From NCBI RefSeq assembly GCF_014203795.1, contig NZ_JACHJU010000001.1, forward strand, positions 3,596,001 to 3,660,000: a DNA stretch of 64,000 nt. The letters are read 5' to 3'. The DNA is from Streptosporangium album. GTDB taxonomy: Bacteria > Actinomycetota > Actinomycetes > Streptosporangiales > Streptosporangiaceae. Under the pieces are notes generated by a model. It searched no databases. It saw only the letters and a list, made by a program, of their open reading frames with translations, and had not been told where the DNA came from. This document shows positions 31,401-39,512 of the stretch, in pieces. The position numbers and the translations under genes are program-made. The stretch's first letter is position 1. Each line of letters starts with the position of its first letter.

Positions 31401-32065
31401 AGGGCGTTGTTGGCGTAGACGTCGTAGCCGGTCACGCCCACGTTGTCGGTCGAGGCGTTCCAGGTCAGCTTGATCTGGCCCGAGGTGGGCTCGGTGTAGG
31501 CCAGGTTCGACGGCGCGGTCGGTGCCTGCGTGTCGCCGCCGGTGCCGCCGGGGCCGTACACCTCGAACTCGGAGAGCTGACCGGCCGGCCAGCCCGTGTT
31601 GGCGGTGATGTTCAGCCGCACGTACCGGAGGGCGGTCGCGGTGAAGTCGATCGTCACCGTGTTGCCGGTCGCCGGGTTGAAGCTGTAGCCCGCGGACGCC
31701 ACGATGACGGAGGAGGGCGAGGGGTCGTTCGTGCTTCCCAGCACCGTGAGGGTCTGCGTCCTGGTGGCCCAGTCCGTCGCCGGCGGCAGCTTCAGGACGA
31801 TCCTGTTGACGCCGGCCGGGGCACCGAGGTCCACCTGGGCCCACTGCGGGAAGGCGTTGTTGGCGCTCTCCCAGTAGGTGGACGCGTTCCCGTCGTTGAG
31901 GTTGCCGGCCGTGTAGGGGTTGTTGGCGCTGCCGGCCGAGGCCGGTTTGCCCGCCGCCAGGTTGGTGTCGGCCGAGGCCGGGGAGACCGCCCCGAACAGG
32001 GCGAGCAGGCTGGCCGCGAGCACTGCCGCCGTCAGCCGTAACAGCGCCACGTTCCTATTTCTCAT
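28463..32065 (-). CDS. secreted multidomain glycoside hydrolase, GH87-like (alpha-1,3-glucanase/mycodextranase type)
   Basis: A 1200-residue exported protein. In order: signal peptide (1-32); F5/8C-discoidin-type domain (about 33-170, GKPASAGSANNPYTAGN); fibronectin III (about 180-270); a second discoidin domain (about 275-410); two CARDB-like domains (about 415-645); a CBM6-like domain opening YDMYEAEDAVVGGG (about 655-790); and a right-handed beta-helix catalytic domain from about 800. The helix contains FADGINMTNGS and ATGDDSFALFS, whose paired aspartates near residue 982 match the GH87 catalytic region. GH87 enzymes cut alpha-1,3-linked glucan such as fungal cell-wall polysaccharide. Family call is by motif and architecture; GH28/pectate-lyase-like helices are the alternative. 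Confidence 0.8.
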   Translation of the reverse strand: MRNRNVALLRLTAAVLAASLLALFGAVSPASADTNLAAGKPASAGSANNPYTAGNLNDGNASTYWESANNAFPQWAQVDLGAPAGVNRIVLKLPPATDWATRTQTLTVLGSTNDPSPSSVIVASAGYSFNPATGNTVTIDFTATALRYVRLNITANTGWPAGQLSEFEVYGPGGTGGDTQAPTAPSNLAYTEPTSGQIKLTWNASTDNVGVTGYDVYANNALRGSVAGNVLTYTDTQPDTATVSYYVKAKDAAGNQSSGSNTVTRTGSGGGGSNLAVGKPITASSSVFTFVAANANDNSVTTYWEGNGGSYPNTLTVQLGSNASVDSVVLKLNPDSAWATRTQTIQVLGREQSSSSFTSLSSAAVYTFNPASGNTVTIPVGATVADVQLKITTNSGAPAGQVAEFQVIGTPAPNPDLTITGMSSSPAAPVETDSVTLSATVKNAGTAASGVTNVNFYLGTAKVGTASVGALAAGASSTVSAAIGPRDAGTYPLSAKVDEANSVIEQNETNNGYTAPSPLVVKPVDSSDLVATTSWTPSNPANGNVVTFSTVIRNQGTVASAGGTHGITLTVLNDAGTVVRTLTGSSSGVIAAGATASPVNLGTWTAANGKYTVKTVLADDANELPVKRQNNTGTQSFFVGRGANMPYDMYEAEDAVVGGGAAVVGPNRDIGDPAGEASGRRAVTLNSSGSYVEFTTKASTNTLVTRFSIPDAAGGGGIDSTLNIYVNGTFLKPVNLTSKYAWLYGNETSPGNSPGAGGPRHIYDEASVMLGTTVPAGSKIRLQKDPANTTTYAIDFINLEQVAPIANPDPAKYTVPAGFTHQDVQNALDKVRMDNTGTLVGVYLPPGTYQTASKFQVYGKAVKVVGAGPWYTQFRAPTTQDNTDIGFRAEGTANGSSFANFAYFGNYTSRIDGPGKVFDFANVADVVIDNIWNEHMVCLYWGANTDRVTIKNSRIRNLFADGINMTNGSTDNHVTNNEARATGDDSFALFSAIDAGGSDMKGNVYENLTSILTWRAAGVAVYGGYDNVFRNIYIADTLVYSGITISSLDFGYPMNGFGADPPTKFENISIVRAGGHFWGSQVFPAIWVFSASKIFQGIRVSDVDIVDPTYSGIMFQTNYVGGQPQFPVKDTVFTNVSISGAQRSGDAFDAKSGYGIWANELPEPGQGPAVGSVTFNNLKLSNNATNVKNTTSTFTITTNP

Positions 32066-32421
32066 CGCGTTCCTCTTGCTTCTCGTCTGGAACGGCAGGC
32101 GCGGCGAGGAGGCTGCGACCTCCGCCGCGCGGCGTGCTCGCCATCGGCGGGTACGCCCGTGCCCCTGGGCCGCCCTCCGGCGGTGGGGTCAGATGCTCCC
32201 GGTCGGCTGTGGTCGCCGCGCCGGGGGCGTTGCGGAGATCGTTTCGGAGAAGTCGTTCATGCTGTCGCCGTCTGGCGATCGTGGTCGTCGCGGCGGTGAC
32301 CGCACGCGCAATGCCGTAGCCGACATCACCTGGGTCCTCTCCGTGGGGGGTCGGAGCGGTGCATGGACATGGTGCGCCCTCGCGAGAAGTTGCGAGGAAC
32401 GGCGAGAAAGTAACAGGGCTT

Positions 32422-32436
32422 TGCAAAAATTTTGCA
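32422..32436. promoter_or_regulatory. 15-bp palindrome upstream of the glucanase gene
   Basis: TGCAAAA-A-TTTTGCA is a perfect palindrome around one central base, in an AT-rich patch within otherwise GC-rich DNA, about 360 bases upstream of the glucanase start. Nearby (32383-32400) is a further inverted repeat CTCGC-N8-GCGAG. Both could be regulator sites for substrate-induced expression. Confidence 0.5.
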
Positions 32437-32455
32437 TCGCGATGGCCAAATGTTA

Positions 32456-32939
32456 ACTACGTGCTACAGCCACGTCAACGGCTGGAAAAGATTGTTTGTT
32501 GCGGCATGCCGCGCTTGCGTTAGACCTGGCCGCCGCCGGGACGTCCGCACTCTCCTGGCGGGCGTCGGTGTGCCCACCCTTGTTCTCCCAGGTGTCCTGC
32601 CCCGCGTCCTGGTCGGTCCAGGTCCAGGTCCGGGTCCGGGTGCGGGGGCGCGGGACCGGGGAAGGGGCCCGGGTGATGCTCCGGCCGGCGACGGGGACGC
32701 CCGCGGACGGCGCGCCGTCCATGCCCGCGACGGCCACGATCAGGCCGGGGAGCTCCGCCGCCGCGTCTCCCCGGCTGGCTGCGGGCCGGAGATGTAAACG
32801 GAAGGTACAGCCGAGGCCTGCGGAAACGGGTCCGGTAATTGGCCTGATTCAGGCGTATGCCGGTAATGAGGCCGGCCGGGAAGGGCATTATTCGCGGCAG
32901 GGTTCATGCGTCGCCGATATCGCGGAACAATCGAATACC
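32456..32939. other. non-coding stretch with degenerate GGTCCA repeats
   Basis: No gene is supported in this ~480-base stretch. A run of imperfect 6-base units (GGTCCA/GGTCCG/GGTGCG) lies at about 32610-32645. It looks like decayed sequence left of a lysA fragment. Confidence 0.35.
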
Positions 32940-33105
32940 GTGGCCGGGTTCCGCGCCGTGGCCGCCACCGAGGTCCAGCTCGGGCAGGACGACCCCATGG
33001 GTGTCCCGGATGCGGGCGAGCTTCTCGATCATGGTCCGAGCCGCCTGCCGGTACGGTTCCGCGCTGTAGATCTGGGAGCCGAGTGGCAGGAGGGCCGGGA
33101 CGCCG
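32940..33105 (-). pseudogene. fragment of diaminopimelate decarboxylase gene
   Basis: About 55 codons read GSQIYSAEPYRQAARTM, then IEKLARIRDTHG and VVLPELDLGGGHG, the PLP-barrel segment of diaminopimelate decarboxylase (LysA). The start and end of the gene are missing. On the upstream side it merges into the end of the ECF42 gene. It is a relic of a larger gene. Confidence 0.65.
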
Positions 33106-33106
33106 G

Positions 33107-34372
33107 TCACGGGACCTCGGCCGTCGCGGCCGCGCGGCCGAGGAAGAGAGCCCGCTCGCGCTCGTTGCGGGTGAGCCCGGCGGCCCGGCCGAACTCCTCG
33201 CGTGCCTCGTCGTGGCGGCCCAGCTTCGCGAGCAGATCGCCCCGTACGGCGGGCAGTTGCGGATAGCCCTTGAGCGCCCGCTCCGCCACCAGCCCGTCCA
33301 CGATCTCCAGGCCGCGTGCCGGGCCGTACGCCATGCCCACCGCGACCGCGCGGTTCAGCTCCACGACGGGGGAGGGGGAGACGTGGGCGAGCACCCGGTA
33401 GAGGGCGGCCATCCGTTCCCAGTCGGTGTCTCCGGCGGAGCTCGCGCGGGCGTGACAGGCGGCGATCGCGGCCTGCAGGCCGTACGGGCCCAGCGTGCCG
33501 AGGGCCTCGGCCCGTCCGAGCGCGTCCAGTCCACGACGGATGAGCAGCCGGTCCCACAGCCCGCGGTCCTGGTCGAGGAGCAGGACGGGGCCGCCGTCCG
33601 GGCCCGTCCTCGCGCGGGTGCGGGACGCCTGGAGTTCCATCAGGGCGACGAGGCCGTGCACCTCGGCCTCCCCCGGCATGAGACCCACCAGGATCCGGCC
33701 CAGGCGCAGTGCCTCCTCGGAGAGTGACGGGCGCATCCAGTCGTCACCGGCGGTCGCCGAGTAGCCCTCGTTGAAGATGAGATAGATCACCTCCAGGACC
33801 GACGAGAGCCGGTCGCCCAGCTCGGCCGGTGCGGGCATCTCGATCCGCACCCGCTTCTCGGTGAGGGTGCGCTTGGCCCGGAAGATCCGCTGTCCGACGG
33901 TCGGCTCGGGCACCAGGAAGGCCCGTGCGATCTCCTCCGTCGTCAGGCCGCCGAGCAGGCGGAGGGTGAGCGCCAGGCGTCCTTCGACGGGCAGCACGGG
34001 GTGGCAGGCCGTGAAGAGAAGGCGCAGCACGTCGTCGCCGATGTGGTCGTCGAGGGCGTCGTCCAGCTCGGCCTCGGCCGCCTCCTGGCGGATCTCCATG
34101 TCACGGCCGACCTCTTCGAGCTTCTGCTCGTAACGGGTTCTGCGGCGCAGCAGGTCGATCGCCCGGTGTTTGGCGGTGAGCATGAGCCATGCGCCTGGAT
34201 TGTCGGGCACACCCGACCGTGGCCACTGCTCCAGCGCGATGACCAGGGCATCCTGCGCCAGCTCCTCGGCCAGACCGACATCATGCACCATCCGGGCGAG
34301 CCCCGCGATCACCCGTGCGGACTCGATCCGCCAGACCGCCTCGACCACCCGATGAGGATCACCAACCGTCAT
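33107..34372 (-). CDS. ECF42-type RNA polymerase sigma factor with C-terminal TPR-like domain
   Basis: The 421-residue protein has sigma region 2 (about 20-90, VGLAEELAQDALVIALEQW and LLRRRTRYEQKL), sigma region 4 (about 125-180, LGGLTTEEIARAFLVPEPTV) and a long C-terminal extension with the DUF6596 and tetratricopeptide-like repeats. This length and extension define the ECF42 group, which characteristically sits beside DGPF-protein genes; one is present just upstream. ATG 34372 has only a weak ribosome site; a GTG at 34390 is an alternative. No anti-sigma gene is apparent, as is normal for ECF42, whose extension controls activity. Confidence 0.93.
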   Translation of the reverse strand: MTVGDPHRVVEAVWRIESARVIAGLARMVHDVGLAEELAQDALVIALEQWPRSGVPDNPGAWLMLTAKHRAIDLLRRRTRYEQKLEEVGRDMEIRQEAAEAELDDALDDHIGDDVLRLLFTACHPVLPVEGRLALTLRLLGGLTTEEIARAFLVPEPTVGQRIFRAKRTLTEKRVRIEMPAPAELGDRLSSVLEVIYLIFNEGYSATAGDDWMRPSLSEEALRLGRILVGLMPGEAEVHGLVALMELQASRTRARTGPDGGPVLLLDQDRGLWDRLLIRRGLDALGRAEALGTLGPYGLQAAIAACHARASSAGDTDWERMAALYRVLAHVSPSPVVELNRAVAVGMAYGPARGLEIVDGLVAERALKGYPQLPAVRGDLLAKLGRHDEAREEFGRAAGLTRNERERALFLGRAAATAEVP

Positions 34373-34465
34373 GACCACCGATCCAAGCACCCCGTCCCCG
34401 CCCGCGACACCTCCAACCCGTCACGCGTCCGTACGGGGACCGGCGAAGGGGCCGGAACACGCGTG

Positions 34466-34504
34466 CGCCCCGGCCGGGACTCTGGAGGAGTCCCGGCCGG
34501 GGCG
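34466..34504. terminator. 17-bp perfect hairpin between the DGPF and ECF42 genes
   Basis: Arms CGCCCCGGCCGGGACTC (34466-34482) and its complement (34488-34504) enclose TGGAG. It lies 27 bases past the DGPF stop and 94 bases before the sigma-factor start. It should stop or attenuate transcription, so the sigma gene would need read-through or its own promoter. Confidence 0.75.
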
Positions 34505-34531
34505 TGACGGAGGTCCCGGTCGGTGGCGTGG

Positions 34532-34906
34532 CTACGCGGGGGCGGCGAAGTCCTCGGGGCCGAAGACACGAAGGACGTCGGCCTCGCCCTCCCAGCCCTC
34601 CCAGTGGTCGCGGTGGACCTTCAGGAAACGGGAGGTCCACTCGGTGGCCTCCTCCTTCGACCGGACCTGGTAGAGGGCGTAGCTGATCAGCTCCTTCGCC
34701 TCGGCGAACGGGCCGTCGGTGACGCTCAGCCTGCCTCCGGCGAGTTCGATCCGAACGCCCTCGGCGCTGGGAGCCAGGCCGGCCGTGTCGAGCAGGGCAC
34801 CGGCTCCGGTGGCCTCCTCCCCGAGCTTGGCGATGGCCTCCATCAGCTCGGCGGGCGGCGGGGTGGCGGGCAGGCTGGTGGCTCTGAGAATGACCATGTA
34901 CCGCAT
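34532..34906 (-). CDS. DGPF-domain (YCII-related) protein
   Basis: A 124-residue YCII-like protein carrying the diagnostic TDGPFAEAKE block at about 63-72. It opens MRYMVILRATSLPATPPP like other DGPF proteins. These small ferredoxin-fold proteins are the typical genomic partners and targets of ECF42 sigma factors; one is found next to the sigma gene here. Biochemical role unknown. Confidence 0.92.
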   Translation of the reverse strand: MRYMVILRATSLPATPPPAELMEAIAKLGEEATGAGALLDTAGLAPSAEGVRIELAGGRLSVTDGPFAEAKELISYALYQVRSKEEATEWTSRFLKVHRDHWEGWEGEADVLRVFGPEDFAAPA

Positions 34907-34955
34907 CGCTGTCTCCTTGATTCTTTTCCGTGGGTGGTGGTGTGGCCGGGCAGGT

Positions 34956-35648
34956 CTATGCGTGCTGGGGCGCGGTGCGCCGGTAGAGGTGGAGCGACAG
35001 GGCCGAGAGCCAGGTCCAGATGATCAGGATCCCGGCGACGAAGCTCAGGTTGGCCCAGACGGCGCCCGCGCCGGTCGCGACGGCGGCGAAGGCCGCGAGG
35101 AACAGGACGCCGGTGAGCCGGCTGGAGAAGGCCCATCCCGTACGGCCTTCGGCGGAGAACCGGCGGCCGATGAGGAAGCAGGCCGCGATCACGCAGAGGA
35201 AGCCGACCGCGCCGCAGGCGAAGTGGAGCATCCCGTGCCAGCTGATCGCCCCTGGCCCCTCCGGCGTCCCCGCGGGGAAGCCCATCGCCGGGTCCGCCCG
35301 GAAGATCCCCGCACCGATCATGCTCACACCGTAGGCGCCGACGAGCCGGGAAATCCAGATCGCGCTGCGCCCCGGGGTGAGAGCCCGGCGCAGGCCGGCC
35401 GCGCAGGCGATGGTCGTCAGCCCGGCGAGTATGAGGTTGGCGATCTGGATCCAGCCGAGGTCGCCGTTGGCGAGCATGCTCCACTGGTGGCGGGCGAGGT
35501 CGAAGCCGTCCCGGGTCAGGGCCTGGGCGAGGGACACCACGACGTACACCGGTCCGGCGACGACGCCATAGCCCAGGAGTGACCTGGTGACGCTCGTCCG
35601 CGGGTCGCAGGTCACGGGGGCCGCGGTCTGGGTCGTCTGCTGGGTCAT
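34956..35648 (-). CDS. DUF998-type membrane protein
   Basis: The 230-residue product has about six transmembrane helices (LLGYGVVAGPVYVVVSLAQ, IQIANLILAGLTTIACAAG, ISWHGMLHFACGAVGFLCV and others) and an overall DUF998 pattern with GFDLARHQWSMLANGDLG after helix 1. It precedes the DGPF gene by 49 bases on the same strand and is likely the first gene of the ECF42 cluster. Upstream sequence AAGGAGAA is a strong ribosome site. Confidence 0.88.
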   Translation of the reverse strand: MTQQTTQTAAPVTCDPRTSVTRSLLGYGVVAGPVYVVVSLAQALTRDGFDLARHQWSMLANGDLGWIQIANLILAGLTTIACAAGLRRALTPGRSAIWISRLVGAYGVSMIGAGIFRADPAMGFPAGTPEGPGAISWHGMLHFACGAVGFLCVIAACFLIGRRFSAEGRTGWAFSSRLTGVLFLAAFAAVATGAGAVWANLSFVAGILIIWTWLSALSLHLYRRTAPQHA

Positions 35649-36019
35649 GGCCGTTCTCCTTACGGGTCCGAGGCCGGTTCTCGGGTTCCTTCCGGCCCTT
35701 CGACTACGCTTCGAACGGGGTCACGCCGATTCGACAGCTCGGCCGGATCTTTTTCAAGATTTTTTCGGGGCCGTGTTCTCGCAGGTCAGCGCCGGATCGG
35801 CAGGCCGGCCCACCGGGTGGCGGTCGGATGCGCGCACGGCGACGAGAGACTCGCCACAGGCAGCGGATCATTCGGTCCCGCGCCCTCGGTGCTTCGGACG
35901 CGGACGTACGCCAACTCGATGCGCCGACCGGTACGCGCGTCGTGATCCGGCCGGATGTGAGGTCGTAGGCGACGACGGTCACCTGGCCGCCTGCCGGACG
36001 TCCCTCCTGCACTCCCGGC

Positions 36020-36190
36020 ATGGATGTGCGGCAGCTCACGGACCAGGTCGAAGCGGTATCGCGTGCCTACGCCCGCAGGCACGGGATCACCCGGGACGAC
36101 ACGTGGTTCCTGCTGAAGCTTCAGGAGGAGGTCGGCGAGCTGACACAGGTCTTTCTCATGCGCTCCGGACAGGCCAGGGACAAGGGGCAC
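36020..36190 (+). pseudogene. 5' fragment of a MazG-like nucleotide pyrophosphohydrolase gene
   Basis: Starting at ATG 36020, 57 codons read MDVRQLTDQVEAVSRAYARR and continue through WFLLKLQEEVGELTQVF to QARDKGH, the first helices of an all-alpha NTP pyrophosphohydrolase with the metal-binding EExxE (EEVGE). After about 36190 the family similarity stops and the frame runs into unrelated sequence before the acyl-CoA ligase. The second half, with the remaining metal ligands, is missing. Confidence 0.65.
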
Positions 36191-36282
36191 CGGTCGCGCG
36201 ACAGAGATCGCCTCTCCTCAAAAGTGGCACAGGTCACTACGCTGTCCAGAGGTTTCGTCTGTTGCGGCCGTTGGAGAAGTTC

Positions 36283-37920
36283 ATGTCTTTCGCTGGGTCA
36301 TCGGCAACCTCCAAGCCGGCGCGGGTGGATGTCGCCCTCGCCCGTAGCCAGTCTCTCGCCGACCTGCTGCGGCGGTCCGCCAGACGCCATCCCGGCCGGC
36401 TCGCCGTGGCGGACGGGAGGAGCAGCCGTACCTTCGCCCAGCTCGACGAGGACGCGTCCCGGGTCGCCGGCGCGCTCGCCGCGAGAGGGGTGTGCCCGGG
36501 CGAGCGGGTGGGGGTGCTCTCGCGGAACAGCGTGGACTACGTCCAGACCATCTTCGGGGTCGCCCGCGCGGGCGCCGTCCTCGTGCCGATCAACTTCATG
36601 CTCGGGCCCGACGAGATCGGTTACGTGCTCGCCCACTCCTCGGCGGTCGCCCTGCTCGCGCAGGACGCTCTCCTGCCGGTGGCGCGGGACGCGGCCAAGG
36701 CGGCCGGACAGCTCCGGATCCGGGTGGTGTACGGCGAGGCGCCCGAGGGCGTCATGAGGGACGAGGGGTGGGAACCGTTCGCGTCGCTGCTCGGTCACGA
36801 GGACACGGGCGACCCGGCTCCGCTCATCGCCGCGGACGACCCGGCGCAGATCCTCTACACCTCCGGCACCGAATCGCGCCCCAAGGGCGCCGTGCTGTCC
36901 CATGCCGCGCTGATCGCCCAGTACGGCAGCTGTGTCATCGACGGCGGCATGGACAGGCACGACACCGAACTGCACGCCATGCCGCTGTTCCACTGCGCCC
37001 AGCAGCACTGCTTCCTGGTTCCCGACATCCAGCTCGGCGCCTCCAGCCATATCCTGTCCGGCCCCGATCCCGCCGCGGTGCTGGAGGCGCTGGAGCGTCA
37101 CCGGGTGACGAAGTTCTTCGCCCCGCCCACGGTGTGGATCTCACTCCTGCGCCATCCGGACTTCGACCGGCGGGATCTCTCCTCGCTCCGGAAGGGCTAC
37201 TACGGCGCGGCGATCATGCCGGTCGAGGTGCTCCGCGAGATCGGCGAGCGGCTGCCCGGCGTGCGTCTGTGGAACTTCTACGGCCAGACGGAGATGGCGC
37301 CGGTCGCCGTCATGCTCCAGCCGGAGGACCAGCTCCGCAAGGCGGGATCGGCAGGGCAGGCCGCCCTGAACGTCGAGACCCGTGTCGTGGACTCCCGGGG
37401 TGACGATGTGGCACCGGGCGAGATCGGCGAGATCGTCCACCGCAGCCCGCACGCCATCCTCGGCTACCTGGACGACCCCGAGAAGACGGCCGAGGCCTTC
37501 CGCGGCGGCTGGTTCCACTCGGGTGACCTGGGAGTGATGGACGAGGAGGGCTACCTCACGGTCGTCGACCGGATCAAAGACATGATCAAGACCGGTGGTG
37601 AGAACGTCGCCAGCCGGGAGGTCGAGGAGATCATCTACGAGCACCCCGCCGTCGCGGAGGTGGCGGTCGTCGGGGTCCGGCATCCGAGCTGGATCGAGGC
37701 GGTCGTCGCGATCGTGGCGACCAAGCCGGGTGTGGCCGTCACCGAGGAGGAGCTGCGCGCGCACACTCGCGCGCGGCTGGCCCCCTTCAAGGTGCCCAAG
37801 GCGGTCGCCTTCGTCGACGCTCTCCCGAAGAACCCAAGCGGCAAGATCCTCAAGCGTGAGCTGCGGGAGCGGCACGCCGACCTCGCCGAGCGGATCCCCG
37901 GCGCGAGCCCCGGCCGCTGA
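36283..37920 (+). CDS. acyl-CoA synthetase / AMP-dependent ligase
   Basis: A 545-residue ANL-superfamily ligase that activates a carboxylate to acyl-AMP and then the CoA thioester. The P-loop LYTSGTESRPKGAVLSH, the aromatic motif NFYGQTE, the hinge block GWFHSGDLG...VVDRIKDMIKTGGENV and the catalytic-lysine motif PKNPSGKILKREL are complete. ATG 36283 follows GGAGAAG by 4 bases. The fatty-acid or aromatic specificity cannot be read from sequence. It stands alone, preceded by the MazG-like fragment. Confidence 0.93.
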   Translation: MSFAGSSATSKPARVDVALARSQSLADLLRRSARRHPGRLAVADGRSSRTFAQLDEDASRVAGALAARGVCPGERVGVLSRNSVDYVQTIFGVARAGAVLVPINFMLGPDEIGYVLAHSSAVALLAQDALLPVARDAAKAAGQLRIRVVYGEAPEGVMRDEGWEPFASLLGHEDTGDPAPLIAADDPAQILYTSGTESRPKGAVLSHAALIAQYGSCVIDGGMDRHDTELHAMPLFHCAQQHCFLVPDIQLGASSHILSGPDPAAVLEALERHRVTKFFAPPTVWISLLRHPDFDRRDLSSLRKGYYGAAIMPVEVLREIGERLPGVRLWNFYGQTEMAPVAVMLQPEDQLRKAGSAGQAALNVETRVVDSRGDDVAPGEIGEIVHRSPHAILGYLDDPEKTAEAFRGGWFHSGDLGVMDEEGYLTVVDRIKDMIKTGGENVASREVEEIIYEHPAVAEVAVVGVRHPSWIEAVVAIVATKPGVAVTEEELRAHTRARLAPFKVPKAVAFVDALPKNPSGKILKRELRERHADLAERIPGASPGR

Positions 37921-38091
37921 CGGCCCCGGACCGGCGAGATGAGGGGGCCGGCATGTCCGAGGTGCCGGTCCGCCGCCGACGACGGGCCGCCCCCTGCCAG
38001 GCGCCCGCGGTGGGGAGGGCGGTGGCTTGGCGCCGTGTCACCGGTTCGGAAGAGAGCTTGACGGTCGTCGTGCACGGTGGAGACTGGTGCA

Positions 38092-38340
38092 ATGATCAAG
38101 ACGCTGTGTCCCCGGGACTATAACGAGGCACTCTACGTGGGGCATTTCTTCCGTACGGGCACCCCCGTGGTGATGGACCTCACCAAGCTGCCGGACAGCG
38201 AGGCCAAGCAGTTCGTGGACTTCGCCGCCGGCCTGGTGTTCGGCAGGGGCGGGGACATGGACAGGCTGTCGCCCAAGGTGTTCCTGCTGATGCCCCGCGG
38301 AATGACCGAGCGGTCGTCGGCTGCCGACGAGGCGCGGTAG
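38092..38340 (+). CDS. very short SepF-like protein
   Basis: The 82-residue product matches the core of the cell-division protein SepF: VVMDLTKLPDSEAKQFVDFA followed by AGLVFGRGGDMDRLS and VFLLMP. Normal actinobacterial SepF is 150-200 residues with an N-terminal membrane anchor and linker, both absent here (it starts MIKTLCPRDYNEALYVGH). Short SepF-like paralogues are known in Streptomyces. There are no division genes nearby. It ends next to a truncated WYL regulator gene, so the C-terminus may itself have been altered by that rearrangement. GTG 38077 is an alternative start. Confidence 0.78.
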   Translation: MIKTLCPRDYNEALYVGHFFRTGTPVVMDLTKLPDSEAKQFVDFAAGLVFGRGGDMDRLSPKVFLLMPRGMTERSSAADEAR

Positions 38341-38350
38341 AGGCGGGTGA

Positions 38351-39133
38351 CCGGCCGGCGGCTACCGGCTCGGTGCGGGCGCCGCCATGCCACCGCTGCT
38401 GCTGGACGACGAGGAGGCCGTCGCCGTGGCGATCGGCCTGCGTACCGCGAACACGGTGACCGGGATCGAGGAGACCTCGGTGCGCGCCCTGGCCAAGCTG
38501 GAACAGGTGCTCCCCGCCCGGCTGCGCCACCGTCTCAACGCCCTGCACGCCTCCACCGTCCAGGTGCCCGGTGATACCGGCCCGCGCGTCGACGCGGCGG
38601 TCCTGACCGCGTTGGCGAGCACCTGCCGCGCCTGCGAGCGGCTCCGTTTCGACTACCGCGGTCACGACGGCACGACGAGCGTGCGCATGGTCGAACCGCA
38701 CCGTCTGGTCAACTGGGGCCGCCGCTGGTATCTGGTGGCCTTCGACATCGACAGACAGGACTGGCGGACCTTCCGTGCCGACCGGATCACCCCGCGCACG
38801 CCCAACGGCCCCCGCTTCGTCCCGCGCGAGCTGCCCGGAGGCGACGCCGCCGCCTACGTGTCCAAGGGCGTGTCGTCGGCCGCCTGGCGCCACCGCGCGC
38901 GGGTGGTCGTGCACGCCCCGGTCGAGGCCGTCGCCGACCGGGTCCCCCCGGCGGTCGGCGTGCTGGAGGCCGTCGACGAGCACAGTTGCCTGCTCGACAC
39001 CGGCGCCGACACCGTTGAGACCCTCGCCCTCTACCTGGGTGCGCTGGGCGCGGATTTCACGGTGGACGGTCCGCCCGAACTCCTGACCCATCTGCGCGAG
39101 CTGTCAGAGCGCTACCTGCGAGCCACTCGATGA
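38351..39133 (+). pseudogene. WYL-domain transcriptional regulator lacking its DNA-binding N-terminus
   Basis: From 38351 the frame reads AGGYRLGAGAAMPPLLLDDE, the segment that normally follows the HTH domain of YafY/WYL regulators, then the WYL domain (VEPHRLVNWGRRWYLVAFD) to a natural stop. An in-frame TGA at 38348 and the adjacent SepF-like gene leave no room for the ~80-residue helix-turn-helix. An ATG at 38387 could still express a 248-residue WYL protein without DNA binding. Confidence 0.75.
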
Positions 39134-39309
39134 GCCCGACGACCCCAGGCGGCAGTGTCCGAGTTCGTCCAGAAATGATCCCCGTCTGCGACCGAGCGGA
39201 CATCGCCTGCCCGATCCCCGTCATCTCACGTGGTCCGCACCGGAGTCAGGCCGCTTCACCTGGTGAGTTCTAGGAATTGTCGACCTCGCGGCCGAAGGCC
39301 GACAGCGGT

Positions 39310-39470
39310 CCAGATCGGCAACGGCGGGCTGTTGCTGGTGCTGACCCAGTACCTGCAGTTCGTGCTCGGCTACACCCCACCCAGGCGGGCGTGGCCTTCA
39401 TCCCGATGGCGGTGGCCTCACTCATGTTCAACACCCTCGGTGCCACCCTCGGCAATCGGCCTCCTGAACC
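39310..39470 (+). pseudogene. fragment of an MFS (DHA2-type) drug exporter with frameshift
   Basis: One frame reads GNGGLLLVLTQYLQFVLGYTP, and after a lost base near 39380 a second frame continues PTQAGVAFIPMAVASLMFN and TLGATLGNR. This is the central transmembrane hairpin of 14-helix MFS exporters. Neither end of the gene is present. Confidence 0.7.
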
Positions 39471-39512
39471 CTGTGTGGACAAGCTGGTCGAGCGGCTTGG
39501 CATCGAGCGCGG

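Noticed and set aside
32610..32645. CRISPR-like or regulatory tandem repeat (GGTCCA units)
   Set aside because: Units are 6 bases, imperfect and without spacers; low-complexity GC-rich sequence. No CRISPR array was seen anywhere in the window.
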